A stretch of DNA of 64,000 bases from Mycobacterium shimoidei. GTDB lineage: Bacteria; Actinomycetota; Actinomycetes; Mycobacteriales; Mycobacteriaceae. The stretch is taken from NCBI GenBank assembly GCA_002101905.1, contig LQPU01000033.1:62001-126000 (forward strand), written 5' to 3'. Below are positions 36,735 to 45,487 of the stretch, piece by piece (positions within the stretch are counted from its first letter, which is position 1; each line of letters begins with the position of its first letter). Position numbers and translations under genes: made by a program. The notes under the pieces were generated by a model. It did no database searches. It saw only the letters and a program-made list of their open reading frames with translations, and was not told the DNA's origin.

Positions 36735-39047
36735 CTAGAGCTTCGTGAGCGGGGCGTGGTTGTGCATCAGCTTGACCCGCCCGGAACTGCCGAAGTCGAT
36801 CAGCGACATCGCCGACTCTCCCACGCCGGAGACTTCTTCGACCCGACCCAGCCCGTACTTGTCGTGGGAAACCCGGTCGCCGGGCTCGAGCACCAGCAGC
36901 GGCCGCTTGCTTGCCGACGTACGAGCCGGTGACGGCCGCGCAGGGCCGAACCGGCCGGCACCGCTCACCGGTGCGCTGAACGACGGCGTTGAGTCGGTTC
37001 GCCGCCAGTCGATGAGCTCCTGCGGAATCTCTTGCAAGAAGCGCGATTCGGGGTTCAGCATCGGCTGGCCCCACGACGAGCGGACCTTGGCCCTGCTGAC
37101 GTAGAGGCGTTGACGCGCCCGGGTGATCCCGACGTAGGCCAGCCGGCGTTCCTCACTCAACTCGGTCGGGTCGGCCAATGCCCGCATGTGCGGGAACATT
37201 CCGTCCTCCATCCCGGTCACGAACACCACCGGGAACTCCAGACCCTTTGCGGTGTGCAAGGTCATCAGGGTGACCACTCCGGCATCGTGTTCGGGGAGTT
37301 CGTCGGCGTCGGCGACGAGCGACACCCGCTCGAGGAACTGCGCCAGCACACCGGTGTCCGGTACATCCTCGTCCTCGCCAGCGTCCTCGAGTGCTGCCGC
37401 GTTGGCCATGTCGGTTGCGAATTCGTGTGCGACGCTGACGAGCTCGTTGAGGTTGTCCAGCCGCGCCAGGTCCTGTGGGTCGTTGGAGGACTCCAGTTCG
37501 GCGCGGTAGCCGGTGCGGTTCAGCACCGCCTCGACCAGCTCACCGAGATCGCCGTCGAGGTGACCGCGCAGCTCGTCGAGCATCTCGACGAATCCCGAAA
37601 TCGCTTTCACCGAACGGGAGTTGAGCATCGGCACTTTGCCTTCGGCTGCAGCGTCGAGCGCGTCGGCGAAACTGCTGCCGGTGTTCTCGGCGTAAACGGC
37701 CACGCAGGCTTCGGCGCGGTCGCCGATTCCGCGCCGCGGGGTGTTGAGGATGCGCCGCAGGCTCACCGCGTCGCCGGGGTTGTCCAGCACCCGCAGGTAG
37801 GCAACCACGTCGCGGATCTCTTTGCGCTCGTAAAACCGCACGCCGCCAACGACTTTGTACGGAATACCGGCTCGGATGAAAACTTCTTCCAACGACCGCG
37901 ACGAATTGTTGGTGCGGTAGAACACTGCCACGTCGTTGTAGGTGATCTCGCCGCGCTGCGCCAGCGCCTCGATCTCTTCGGCGACGAACCGCGCCTCGTC
38001 GTGCTCGTTGTCGGCGACGTAACCGACGATCAGCTCGCCCTCCCCCGCGTCGGTCCACAGTCGCTTTTCACGGCGTCCGGAGTTGCGCGATATCACCGAG
38101 TTGGCCGCGGACAGAATGTTTTGCGTCGAGCGGTAGTTCTGTTCCAGCAGGATCGTGGTGGCGTTCGGGTAGTCGCGTTCGAAGTCTTCGATGTTGCGGA
38201 TGGTGGCCCCGCGGAACGCATAGATCGATTGGTCGGCGTCGCCGACCACGCACAGTTCCGCGGGCGGCAGACCGTCGTCGCTGCCGTCCACAGGATGCCC
38301 GGCCAGCTCGCGCACCAGCACGTACTGCGCGTGGTTGGTGTCCTGGTATTCGTCGACCAGGATGTGCCGGAACCGCCGCCGGTAGTGCTGGGCGATCTGC
38401 GGGAAGGCCTGCAGCACCGCGACGGTCTCCCCGATGAGGTCGTCGAAGTCCAGCGCGTTGGCCGCGCGCAGCCGGTGCTGGTATTCGGAGTAGACCGCGG
38501 CCACGGTGCGGGCCAGGTCGTCGGAATCGTCGGACAGCGCGGCCAGCGCCGCCGGCGGGTCGATCAACTCGTTTTTCAAGTTGGAGATGGCGTTGGCCAG
38601 CAGCCGCGGCGAATACCGCTTGATGTCCAGGCCCATGTCCCGGCCGATCATCTGCAGCAGCCGTCGCGAGTCGTCGGCGTCGTAGATCGAGAAGTTGGAG
38701 TTCAGGCCGGCGATCAACGAGGCCTGGTTGCGCAGGATCCGCACACAGGTCGAGTGGAACGTCGACACCCACATCGACCGCGCCCGGGGCCCGACGAGCC
38801 GCACCACCCGCTCGCGCATCTCGGCAGCGGCCTTGTTGGTGAACGTGATCGCCAGGATCTGACCGGCGCCGACCTCGCGTGCGGCCATCAGATAGGCGAT
38901 GCGCCGGGTCAGCACCGCCGTTTTGCCCGAGCCGGCGCCCGCGACAATCAGCAGCGGCGAGCCCTCGTGCAGGACAGCCTGGCGTTGTTGCGGGTTGAGC
39001 CCGTCGAGCAACTGATCTGCCCCGGCGTCGGTAATGTGCAACGTCAT
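36735..39047 (-). CDS. uvrD1: superfamily I DNA helicase UvrD1/PcrA
   Basis: This 770-residue helicase carries the SF1A motifs: Q-motif LNPQQRQAVLHE, Walker A GAGSGKTAVL, motif II DEYQDTN, motif III GDADQSIYAFRGA, motif V TLHTAKGLEFPVVF and motif VI VGITRARQRLYVSRA. Its C-terminal tail includes a short Tudor-like segment (GDRVSHDKYGLGRVEEVSG) that in family members contacts RNA polymerase. Mycobacterial UvrD1 is stimulated by Ku, which is also encoded in this window. It works in nucleotide-excision and transcription-coupled repair. Confidence 0.96.
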   Translation of the reverse strand: MTLHITDAGADQLLDGLNPQQRQAVLHEGSPLLIVAGAGSGKTAVLTRRIAYLMAAREVGAGQILAITFTNKAAAEMRERVVRLVGPRARSMWVSTFHSTCVRILRNQASLIAGLNSNFSIYDADDSRRLLQMIGRDMGLDIKRYSPRLLANAISNLKNELIDPPAALAALSDDSDDLARTVAAVYSEYQHRLRAANALDFDDLIGETVAVLQAFPQIAQHYRRRFRHILVDEYQDTNHAQYVLVRELAGHPVDGSDDGLPPAELCVVGDADQSIYAFRGATIRNIEDFERDYPNATTILLEQNYRSTQNILSAANSVISRNSGRREKRLWTDAGEGELIVGYVADNEHDEARFVAEEIEALAQRGEITYNDVAVFYRTNNSSRSLEEVFIRAGIPYKVVGGVRFYERKEIRDVVAYLRVLDNPGDAVSLRRILNTPRRGIGDRAEACVAVYAENTGSSFADALDAAAEGKVPMLNSRSVKAISGFVEMLDELRGHLDGDLGELVEAVLNRTGYRAELESSNDPQDLARLDNLNELVSVAHEFATDMANAAALEDAGEDEDVPDTGVLAQFLERVSLVADADELPEHDAGVVTLMTLHTAKGLEFPVVFVTGMEDGMFPHMRALADPTELSEERRLAYVGITRARQRLYVSRAKVRSSWGQPMLNPESRFLQEIPQELIDWRRTDSTPSFSAPVSGAGRFGPARPSPARTSASKRPLLVLEPGDRVSHDKYGLGRVEEVSGVGESAMSLIDFGSSGRVKLMHNHAPLTKL

Positions 39048-39126
39048 GTCCGTCCAAACTTACCGCTGTTTTGCGACACCTTTGCGCTGGCGGGCCTCCA
39101 AGTGGCACACTCAAATCGTGCTCAAC

Positions 39127-39177
39127 ATGCAGCGCCGATTTTTCTACGGGTACCGGCCAGCGGTGCCCGTGGTGTAG
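39127..39177 (+). CDS. leader peptide rich in phenylalanine and tyrosine
   Basis: This 16-codon frame (MQRRFFYGYRPAVPVV, then TAG) has four aromatic residues in five consecutive codons and ends 125 bases before the chorismate mutase start. An in-frame GTG at 39118 would add three residues and could be a leaderless start, since no Shine-Dalgarno sequence precedes the ATG. It probably senses charged Phe/Tyr tRNA by ribosome stalling. Confidence 0.6.
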   Translation: MQRRFFYGYRPAVPVV

Positions 39178-39187
39178 CTGCTCTGCA

Positions 39188-39224
39188 GAGCCCCGTGGTC
39201 CGCTACCGGATCCGGGGCTCGTTT
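39188..39224 (+). terminator. terminator hairpin ahead of chorismate mutase
   Basis: GAGCCCCG and GGTCCG pair with CGGATC and CGGGGCTC around a CTAC loop. This gives 14 pairs including one G-T, with one bulged T, followed by GTTTCTTGTG. The stem is strong and the U-tract modest. It has no upstream gene to terminate other than the leader peptide, which suits attenuation. Confidence 0.6.
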
Positions 39225-39301
39225 CTTGTGTGAGGCCCGAAACCGGATGAGACCACAACCCCCCACATCCCCTGCACACAACGAGATTGCGGAGCCTTCC
39301 A

Positions 39302-39565
39302 ATGACTATCGAAGCCGAACAATTGCCTGACATCGACGAACTGCGCCTCGAGATCGATCGGCTGGATGCCGAGATCCTGGCCGCGGTCAAACGCCGCACC
39401 GAGGTTTCCCAACAGATCGGCAAAGCCCGGATGGCCTCCGGCGGCACCCGCCTGGTGCACAGCCGCGAAATGAAGGTCATCGAGCGCTACAGCGAACTGG
39501 GACCCGACGGCAAGGACCTGGCCATGCTGCTGCTGCGGATGGGGCGAGGCCGCCTGGGTCACTGA
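39302..39565 (+). CDS. chorismate mutase (AroQ type)
   Basis: This 87-residue all-helical AroQ domain has [36 protein letters not shown], the long first helix with its conserved Arg, Asp and Lys, followed by REMKVIERY. It converts chorismate to prephenate for Phe and Tyr. The M. tuberculosis homologue Rv0948c is a weak enzyme activated by complex formation with DAHP synthase. ATG 39302 has GCGGAG upstream. It lies behind the attenuator and is 24 bases ahead of pgi. Confidence 0.94.
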   Translation: MTIEAEQLPDIDELRLEIDRLDAEILAAVKRRTEVSQQIGKARMASGGTRLVHSREMKVIERYSELGPDGKDLAMLLLRMGRGRLGH

Positions 39566-39588
39566 TCGGCCCATTAGGGTCGAAAGGT

Positions 39589-41235
39589 ATGCCAGACATA
39601 ACAGCCAGCGACGCCTGGAAGGCCCTGGTCAAGCATCACGCCCAGATCAAAGACACCCATTTGCGACAGTTCTTCGCCGAGGACCCGGACCGCGGCCGCG
39701 AGCTGACCGTCACCGTCGGCGATCTGTTCATCGACTACAGCAAGCACCGCGTCAACCGCGAGACGCTGGGGCTGCTGGTCGAGTTGGCCCGCGCGGCCAG
39801 GCTCGAAGAGCGTCGCGACGCGATGTTCGCCGGCGAGCACATCAACACCTCGGAGAACCGCGCGGTGCTGCACACCGCGCTGCGGCTGCCCCGGGACGCC
39901 ACGCTGGTCGTCGACGGCCAGAACGTCGTCGAAGACGTGCACAAAGTGCTCGACGCGATGGGCGATTTCACCGACCGGCTGCGCAGCGGTGAATGGACCG
40001 GCGCAACCGGCAAGCCCATCACGACCATCGTCAACATCGGCATCGGCGGCTCGGATCTGGGCCCGGTGATGGTGTACCAGGCGCTGCGCCACTACGCCGA
40101 CGCCGGCATCTCGGCTCGCTTCGTCTCCAATGTCGACCCGGCTGACCTCGTCGCGAAACTGGCTGACTTAGACCCCGCCACAACGCTTTTCATCGTCGCG
40201 TCCAAGACTTTCTCCACACTGGAGACGCTGACCAACGCGACCGCCGCGCGGCGTTGGCTGACCGACGCGCTCGGCGACGACGCGGTGGCCAAGCATTTCG
40301 TTGCGGTGTCCACCAACGAAAAACTGGTCGACGAGTTCGGCATCGACACCGCGAACATGTTCGGCTTCTGGGACTGGGTCGGAGGACGCTACTCGGTCGA
40401 CTCGGCCATCGGGCTGTCGGTGATGGCCGCAATCGGGCGAGAAGCGTTCGGCGACTTCCTGTCCGGATTCCATGTCGTCGACGAGCACTTCAGGACCGCC
40501 CCGCTAGAGTCCAACGCGCCGGTGCTACTCGGGCTGATCGGTTTGTGGTACTCCAACTTTTTTGGTGCGCAATCGCGCGCGGTGCTGCCGTATTCCAACG
40601 ACCTCGCGCGGTTTGCCGCCTACCTGCAGCAACTGACCATGGAATCCAACGGCAAGTCGGTTCGCGCCGACGGCACGCCCGTCGTCACCGATACCGGCGA
40701 AATCTTTTGGGGCGAACCGGGAACCAACGGCCAACACGCCTTCTACCAGTTGCTGCATCAGGGCACCCGGCTGGTACCGGCCGATTTCATCGGTTTCTCT
40801 CAACCCCTGGACGATCTGCCGGACGCCGACGGCACCGGCAGCATGCACGATCTGTTGATGAGCAACTTCTTCGCCCAAACCCAGGTGCTGGCGTTCGGCA
40901 AGACCGCCGAAGAGATTGCCGCCGAAGGCACTCCGGCCGATGTGGTGCCGCACAAAGTGATGCCCGGTAACCGGCCGACCACGTCGATCCTGGCGACCCG
41001 GCTCACCCCGTCTGTGCTCGGCCAGCTGATCGCCCTCTACGAGCATCAAGTGTTCACCGAGGGCGTGGTGTGGGGCATCGACTCGTTTGACCAGTGGGGT
41101 GTGGAGCTGGGCAAGACTCAGGCCAAGGCGCTGCTGCCGGTGATCGCCGGCGACGCCTCGCCAAAGAAGCAGTCGGACAGCTCAACCGACACGCTGGTAC
41201 GGCGCTACCGCACCCAACGAGGCCGCACGAGCTAA
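39589..41235 (+). CDS. pgi: glucose-6-phosphate isomerase
   Basis: The protein has 548 residues with the PGI signatures [18 protein letters not shown] and [29 protein letters not shown] (active-site Glu and His), and [18 protein letters not shown] near the C-terminus. It interconverts glucose-6-P and fructose-6-P. The latter is also the entry point for the polyol cassette at 50-58 kb. TAGGGT sits eight bases before ATG 39589, with GAAAGG between them, so it may have its own promoter. Confidence 0.97.
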   Translation: MPDITASDAWKALVKHHAQIKDTHLRQFFAEDPDRGRELTVTVGDLFIDYSKHRVNRETLGLLVELARAARLEERRDAMFAGEHINTSENRAVLHTALRLPRDATLVVDGQNVVEDVHKVLDAMGDFTDRLRSGEWTGATGKPITTIVNIGIGGSDLGPVMVYQALRHYADAGISARFVSNVDPADLVAKLADLDPATTLFIVASKTFSTLETLTNATAARRWLTDALGDDAVAKHFVAVSTNEKLVDEFGIDTANMFGFWDWVGGRYSVDSAIGLSVMAAIGREAFGDFLSGFHVVDEHFRTAPLESNAPVLLGLIGLWYSNFFGAQSRAVLPYSNDLARFAAYLQQLTMESNGKSVRADGTPVVTDTGEIFWGEPGTNGQHAFYQLLHQGTRLVPADFIGFSQPLDDLPDADGTGSMHDLLMSNFFAQTQVLAFGKTAEEIAAEGTPADVVPHKVMPGNRPTTSILATRLTPSVLGQLIALYEHQVFTEGVVWGIDSFDQWGVELGKTQAKALLPVIAGDASPKKQSDSSTDTLVRRYRTQRGRTS

Positions 41236-41314
41236 GTCTCCCCGCGGTCTCCCCGCGAGGGTGCACAGTTGTACGCATTTTGCGGCCCAAGGCCGTACAA
41301 ACGCGCACGCTCGT

Positions 41315-41340
41315 GGGAAAGGGAGGGGAAAGGGAGGGGG
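41315..41340 (+). repeat. G-run array with G-quadruplex potential
   Basis: GGG-AAA-GGG-A-GGGG-AAA-GGG-A-GGGGG has five G-runs with one- to three-base loops on the plus strand. It lies in the 123-base gap between convergent pgi and the short-chain dehydrogenase, where a terminator would be expected. Confidence 0.6.
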
Positions 41341-41358
41341 AAAGGAAGGCCGCGCGAG

Positions 41359-42108
41359 CTAGGCGAAGTATTTGGTCAGCCGAAGCGGCAACACCCGCAG
41401 CACCCGAACCAGCGGCCCCCACGGCCAGGCCGGCACGACGGCGCGGCCGGATTCGCGTTCGATCGCGGCGACCATCGCCTTGACGCCGGTCGCGTTGTCC
41501 ACCATCAGCATGGTGCTGGCCGACTTCGCGGTCATCTCCGACTCGATGTAGCCCGGCTCCAGCACGGTGATTTTGATCGGGCCGCTCGCATACTCCGCGC
41601 GCAGCGATTCACCCAGCGATGACAGGCCGGCCTTGCTGGCGCCGTAGGCGGCCTTGACGCCGGGCACCCCTCTGTTGGCCAGCACCGAGGAGATCAGCAC
41701 CAGGTGCCCCGACCCGGTCTGCTTGAACATCTCCAGCGCGGTTTCGATCTGCACCAGCGCCGCCACCAGGTTGGTCTCGATGGTGGCCTTGTTGGCCCAC
41801 AGCTTGCCCGAGCCCAGCGGGGCGCCCTTGCCGAGGCCGGCGTTGACGATGATGCGGTCGATCCCCCCGAGCGCGTCGGCAAACTCGGAGAACACCTTCG
41901 GCACCTGCTCGTGGTCGTTGACGTCGAGCGCGGAGGTGGCCACCGTGATTCCCGGATATTGCGAAGTCAGTTCGGCTTTGAGCTCGTCGAGCCGGTCGGT
42001 GCGACGGGCGCACAGCGCCAGATCGCGGCCCTTGGCGGCGAACGCGCGGGCCATCCCCGCGCCCAGCCCGGAGCTTGCGCCGGTGATGAGGATCTTTTGT
42101 CGAGTCAC
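41359..42108 (-). CDS. short-chain dehydrogenase/reductase
   Basis: This 249-residue Rossmann protein has cofactor motif TGASSGLGAGMARAF, NAG (IIVNAGLGKG), catalytic Ser in VLISSVLA and the YGASK active-site motif. The Arg-rich segment LCARRTDRLDEL after strand two suggests NADP preference. The substrate is unknown. Synteny matches Rv0945. It runs ahead of the small gap to the glycosylase gene on the same strand. Confidence 0.9.
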   Translation of the reverse strand: MTRQKILITGASSGLGAGMARAFAAKGRDLALCARRTDRLDELKAELTSQYPGITVATSALDVNDHEQVPKVFSEFADALGGIDRIIVNAGLGKGAPLGSGKLWANKATIETNLVAALVQIETALEMFKQTGSGHLVLISSVLANRGVPGVKAAYGASKAGLSSLGESLRAEYASGPIKITVLEPGYIESEMTAKSASTMLMVDNATGVKAMVAAIERESGRAVVPAWPWGPLVRVLRVLPLRLTKYFA

Positions 42109-42117
42109 CCGGGCAGG

Positions 42118-42981
42118 TTACTTCAACAACCGCGACATCCGCCGGTCGGCCAGGACCTTGCCGCCGGTCTGACAGGTCGGGCAGTACTGAAACGACTTGT
42201 CGGCAAACGACACTTCACGCACGGTGTCCCCGCACACCGGGCACGGCAGTCCGGTGCGGGCATGCACCCGCAGGCCGGAGCGTTTTTCGCCCTTCAACGT
42301 GGCGGCTTGCTGGCCGACCGAGCGGGTCACGGCGTCGGTCAGCACCGACACCATCGCCTCATGCAGCGCGGCGAGCTGCCCGTCGGACAGTTTCCCGGCC
42401 GTCGCGAACGGCGAGATCTTGGCGACGTGCAAAATCTCGTCGCTGTAGGCGTTGCCGATGCCGGCGATCACCTTCTGGTCGGTGATGACGGTCTTGATCC
42501 GGCCACTGTTTCCGGCCAGCAGCCCGGCCAGCTCCTCGGCGCTGACCTGCAGGGCATCCGGGCCGAGCGCCGCGATGCCCGGCACCTGCATCGGGTCGCC
42601 GACCAGCCAGACCGCCAGCCGTTTCTGGGTGCCGGCCTCGGTGAGATCGAATCCGGGTGCCTGCCCGGGGACGCCGAGGTGAACCCGCAGCGCGATCGGG
42701 CCCTTACCGGGCCGCAGCGGCGCGCCGGCCAGCTTGTCGGACCACTTCAGCCAACCCGCCCGGGACAGGTGGGTGATCAAATACAGCTGCCCGACCTGCA
42801 GCCCCAGATACTTGCCCCACCGTTGGGCCCCGGTGACGGCCTGGCCGTGCAAGGCATCCACGGGCGGGTCGAAGGTCTTGAGCACCGAGAACGCGGCGAC
42901 GTCGACGCGCCCGATCGTGAACCCGAGGGCGTGGCGGCGCAGGTGGTCGGCGAGTGCTTCGACTTCGGGCAGTTCGGGCAT
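42118..42981 (-). CDS. Fpg/Nei-family DNA glycosylase (full length)
   Basis: The protein has 287 residues with all parts of the family. MPELPEVEAL supplies the catalytic Pro1 and Glu2 (after Met removal). The GKYL segment carries the conserved Lys, the H2TH region includes VIAGIGNAYSDEILH, and the C-terminal zinc finger is CPVC with CPTC. It would excise oxidised bases and nick the site. The last residues are RRMSRLLK rather than a typical Arg-rich finger tip. M. tuberculosis Rv0944 in the same place is, from memory, only about 158 residues, so this copy appears to be the ancestral complete form. Confidence 0.9.
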   Translation of the reverse strand: MPELPEVEALADHLRRHALGFTIGRVDVAAFSVLKTFDPPVDALHGQAVTGAQRWGKYLGLQVGQLYLITHLSRAGWLKWSDKLAGAPLRPGKGPIALRVHLGVPGQAPGFDLTEAGTQKRLAVWLVGDPMQVPGIAALGPDALQVSAEELAGLLAGNSGRIKTVITDQKVIAGIGNAYSDEILHVAKISPFATAGKLSDGQLAALHEAMVSVLTDAVTRSVGQQAATLKGEKRSGLRVHARTGLPCPVCGDTVREVSFADKSFQYCPTCQTGGKVLADRRMSRLLK

Positions 42982-42996
42982 GTGTCCAGTGTGCCG

Positions 42997-43398
42997 TCAG
43001 CGGCGAGCGCTGCGGCTCACGTCGCGCGCCACCAGCGACAGCACCCAGCTGACGATCGACAGCACGATGGCAGCCCAGATCGCCGTCCACCAGAAGTGGT
43101 CGATGTGCAGCCCCCAGTGTGTGGTGTGGCGGGTGATCCACGCCGTGAGCCACAACATGAACGCGTTGATGACGATGTGGAACAGGCCGAGGGTCAGGAT
43201 GTACAGCGGGATCGACAGAATCTGCACGACCGGCTTGATGAACGCGTTGACCAGGCCGAAGATCACCGCGACCACGAAGACGATGCCGGCGCGCTCCAGC
43301 TTGGAGTCGCCACCGACAAAGCTCAGCCCCGGCACGATCAACGTGACCACCCATAACGCGAATCCGGTTAATGCGGCGCGCAGCAGGAATTGACCCAT
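42997..43398 (-). CDS. four-helix membrane protein, phage-holin superfamily IV type
   Basis: The protein has 133 residues and four transmembrane segments (LLRAALTGFALWVVTLIVPG, AGIVFVVAVIFGLVNAFIKPV, ILTLGLFHIVINAFMLWLTAW, WTAIWAAIVLSIVSWVLSLV). This is the PF04020-type pattern, common in chromosomes and without any phage genes here. ATG 43398 is chosen because the family begins there; the open frame to 43629 adds a low-complexity extension that overlaps the divergent diiron gene. The role is unknown. Confidence 0.8.
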   Translation of the reverse strand: MGQFLLRAALTGFALWVVTLIVPGLSFVGGDSKLERAGIVFVVAVIFGLVNAFIKPVVQILSIPLYILTLGLFHIVINAFMLWLTAWITRHTTHWGLHIDHFWWTAIWAAIVLSIVSWVLSLVARDVSRSARR

Positions 43399-43498
43399 GG
43401 CGCGAAAATACTCCGCGGCCGCGAGAAATAGCCAGAACCGGAGGTATCCGGTACCAAAGGTATTGACTACCCCGCAGGGGCTTCCTACCGTTTGAAAG

Positions 43499-44401
43499 AT
43501 GACTACTGCGGTGCAGCCAGCCGGTCCAAGTCGCGAAGAGTTCTCCGAACGCTTGCTCAAAGGCTCGGTCAAAAAGTCGTACGCGCCGGTCGTCGACATT
43601 GACTGGGACGCCCCGCTTGACCCGGACAAGTTCTACCTGCCCCCCAAGCTCGTGTCGCTGTACGGCACGCCGATGTGGGACCAGATGACGCGCGCCCAGC
43701 AGATCGAGCTTTCCCGCCAAGAGCTGGTCAACACGCTGTCGGCGGGCATCTGGTTCGAGAACATGCTCAATCAGGCGCTGCTGCGCAAGCTGATCCACAA
43801 GGACCCGACCACCCGCTCGTCGCACTACGCGCTGACCGAACTGGGCGACGAAACCCGCCACATGGTGATGTTCGGCAAAGCCATCGAACGGGTTGGCGCC
43901 AAGCCGGTGCGTCCGCGGCTGTATCACCGGATGATCATCAACACGCTGCCGTTCTTTTTCCGCGGCTCGGTGCTGTGGGTGGCCGCGCTGATCGGCGAGG
44001 AGATCTTCGACTCGTTACAACGCCAGATGATGGACGACCCCGAGCTGCAGCCAATGATCCAGCGGCTGATGCGGATTCACGTCACCGAAGAGGCCCGCCA
44101 TATCCAGTTCGCCCGCGACGGACTGCGCAAACGGGCGGCGCACATGCGGCGGCTGGAGCGGTGGTTCGTGGCGAACATCAACGGGCTGGGCGGCTGGTTC
44201 TTCCGCTACCTGTTCACCAACCCGATCCCGTATGCCCGCGCAGGTCTCGACGCGCACCACGCCCGGCTGACCGCGCGCACCAGCCCGCACCGCCATGCCG
44301 TGCAGGTGGCCGGCTTTGCGCCGCTGGCGGCATTTCTCGATGAGGTGGGGTTGATGGGACCCCTCGCGCGTCGGGGATGGGCGCGCACCAAGTTCCTGTG
44401 A
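43499..44401 (+). CDS. AurF-like diiron oxygenase
   Basis: This 300-residue helical protein has the iron-ligand pattern of p-aminobenzoate N-oxygenase AurF: ELGDETRHMVMF (E..H), GEEIFDSLQ and VTEEARHIQFARDG (E..H). AurF-type enzymes oxidise arylamines or related substrates with a diiron centre. The natural substrate in mycobacteria is not known. Its stop overlaps the GTG of the next gene by four bases, so the two products probably act together. Confidence 0.85.
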   Translation: MTTAVQPAGPSREEFSERLLKGSVKKSYAPVVDIDWDAPLDPDKFYLPPKLVSLYGTPMWDQMTRAQQIELSRQELVNTLSAGIWFENMLNQALLRKLIHKDPTTRSSHYALTELGDETRHMVMFGKAIERVGAKPVRPRLYHRMIINTLPFFFRGSVLWVAALIGEEIFDSLQRQMMDDPELQPMIQRLMRIHVTEEARHIQFARDGLRKRAAHMRRLERWFVANINGLGGWFFRYLFTNPIPYARAGLDAHHARLTARTSPHRHAVQVAGFAPLAAFLDEVGLMGPLARRGWARTKFL

Positions 44402-45474
44402 TCACCGCCGACGTCGTTGTCGTCGGCGCGCACATCGCGGGCTTCCCGACCCTCGATGGTGAGCTGACCAGCGCGGTGTTCGACGATGACGCCGATGCCT
44501 GGACGCTGACCACGCGCGGCGGCGACGAGTGCCGCAGCCAGATCGTCATCGCACGTTCACCGCTAGTGCCGTGGATTCCGGATCTGCCTGGGCGCAATGA
44601 GTTTCGCGGTCTGGCGTTTCATGCAGCCGCGCCCGGGCCGGGCTTCGACCCGACCGGCAAACGCATCGCGGTGATCGGCGCCGACGCCGAGGCCGGCCGG
44701 CTCATCGAGCGCATCACCGGCCGCGCGGCCAAGCTCGAGGTGTTCGCCTACGCGCCCCGGCGGGTCGTCGGCACGACCCGCCGACGCCGGCGCCGTCGAC
44801 CACGGATCTCGGTGACATCGGAGCCCATCGACAGCCTGACAGCGTCGGGCATCCGGACTCGCAGCGGCGTCCACCATGAGGTCGACGTGATCATCCACGG
44901 CACCGGATTCGCCGTCCCCGATCAGCTCCCCGCGCTGGTCGGAGCCGGCGGAATAACCCTGCCGCAAGCCTGGCGGGACGGGATGGAGCCCTACCTCGGC
45001 GTCGCGGTGCACGGCTTCCCCAACTACTTCTTCGTCAGCGGGCCCGATTCCGAGCGCTACGTCGCCGCCTGCCTGCAGCTCATGGACGGGCAGTCGCGAA
45101 TCGAAGTTCGGCGCAGCAGCCAACAGACCTTCAACGAGCGCGTCTACCTGCACAGCCCGAAGCCCGGTGCGATTGCGTCGGCATTCGACGTGTCGAACCC
45201 AAGACCCGACGGGACGTACCGGGGTGCGGCCACGCTGACGGTCGCGGACACCAGCCGGGCGGTTCGTGTCCACTTGATCGGCCACGTCGACCCCATCGAT
45301 GGCCAATACCATTGGCAAGGAACAGTTTTCGATCCACCGGACCTGCTCAAGCCTGGCCGGGCGGTGACGCTTGCAATCGGCAACTGCAGCGCCTCGGCGC
45401 GCATCACCGAGGAAACGCCGCAGGGCACCCACTCCATCGCCGGTGTCGGCGCTCCGCCGTTCGCGTCGCAGTAG
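44398..45474 (+). CDS. reduced flavin monooxygenase-like protein with DUF4873 tail
   Basis: The protein has 358 residues. It begins as a Rossmann protein (ITADVVVVGAHIAG), but the usual GxGxxG dinucleotide loop is broken and about 70 residues of the first FAD domain appear missing. A second Rossmann segment (GKRIAVIGADAEAGRL) and a VDVIIHGTGFAVP strand are kept. The C-terminal 90 residues (DGTYRGAATLTVADTSRAVRVHLIGHVDPIDGQYHWQGTVF) match DUF4873. It may be a degenerate oxidoreductase acting as partner for the AurF-like protein. GTG 44398 is set by the GTGA overlap. Confidence 0.75.
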   Translation: MITADVVVVGAHIAGFPTLDGELTSAVFDDDADAWTLTTRGGDECRSQIVIARSPLVPWIPDLPGRNEFRGLAFHAAAPGPGFDPTGKRIAVIGADAEAGRLIERITGRAAKLEVFAYAPRRVVGTTRRRRRRRPRISVTSEPIDSLTASGIRTRSGVHHEVDVIIHGTGFAVPDQLPALVGAGGITLPQAWRDGMEPYLGVAVHGFPNYFFVSGPDSERYVAACLQLMDGQSRIEVRRSSQQTFNERVYLHSPKPGAIASAFDVSNPRPDGTYRGAATLTVADTSRAVRVHLIGHVDPIDGQYHWQGTVFDPPDLLKPGRAVTLAIGNCSASARITEETPQGTHSIAGVGAPPFASQ

Positions 45475-45487
45475 CCAAGCCGCGTCG

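Larger units (their letters stand above)
39118..39224 (+). promoter_or_regulatory. transcription-attenuation leader of the chorismate mutase gene
   Basis: The leader holds, in order, a short peptide frame with F-F-Y-G-Y codons (39127-39177), an 8-bp hairpin overlapping its 3' half (39148-39155 with 39161-39168), and a 14-bp terminator-like hairpin (39188-39220) followed by GTTTCTT. The segment CCGGCCAGCGG (39153-39163) can pair with CCGCTACCGG (39200-39209). That pairing excludes both hairpins, the logic of an amino-acid attenuator. The elements are seen directly; function is inferred. Confidence 0.6.

Noticed and set aside
37032..39233. A 733-codon open frame on the plus strand opposite uvrD1, and similar long frames opposite accA2 (19038-20861), moeA/galU (5759-7495) and purH (26910-28724).
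   Set aside because: All are antisense shadows of well-identified genes in GC-rich DNA; their translations lack any known motif and are biased in His, Arg, Gly and Gln.
42997..43398. A prophage signal because of the holin-superfamily membrane protein.
   Set aside because: No integrase, lysin or structural phage genes are near; this family is common on chromosomes.
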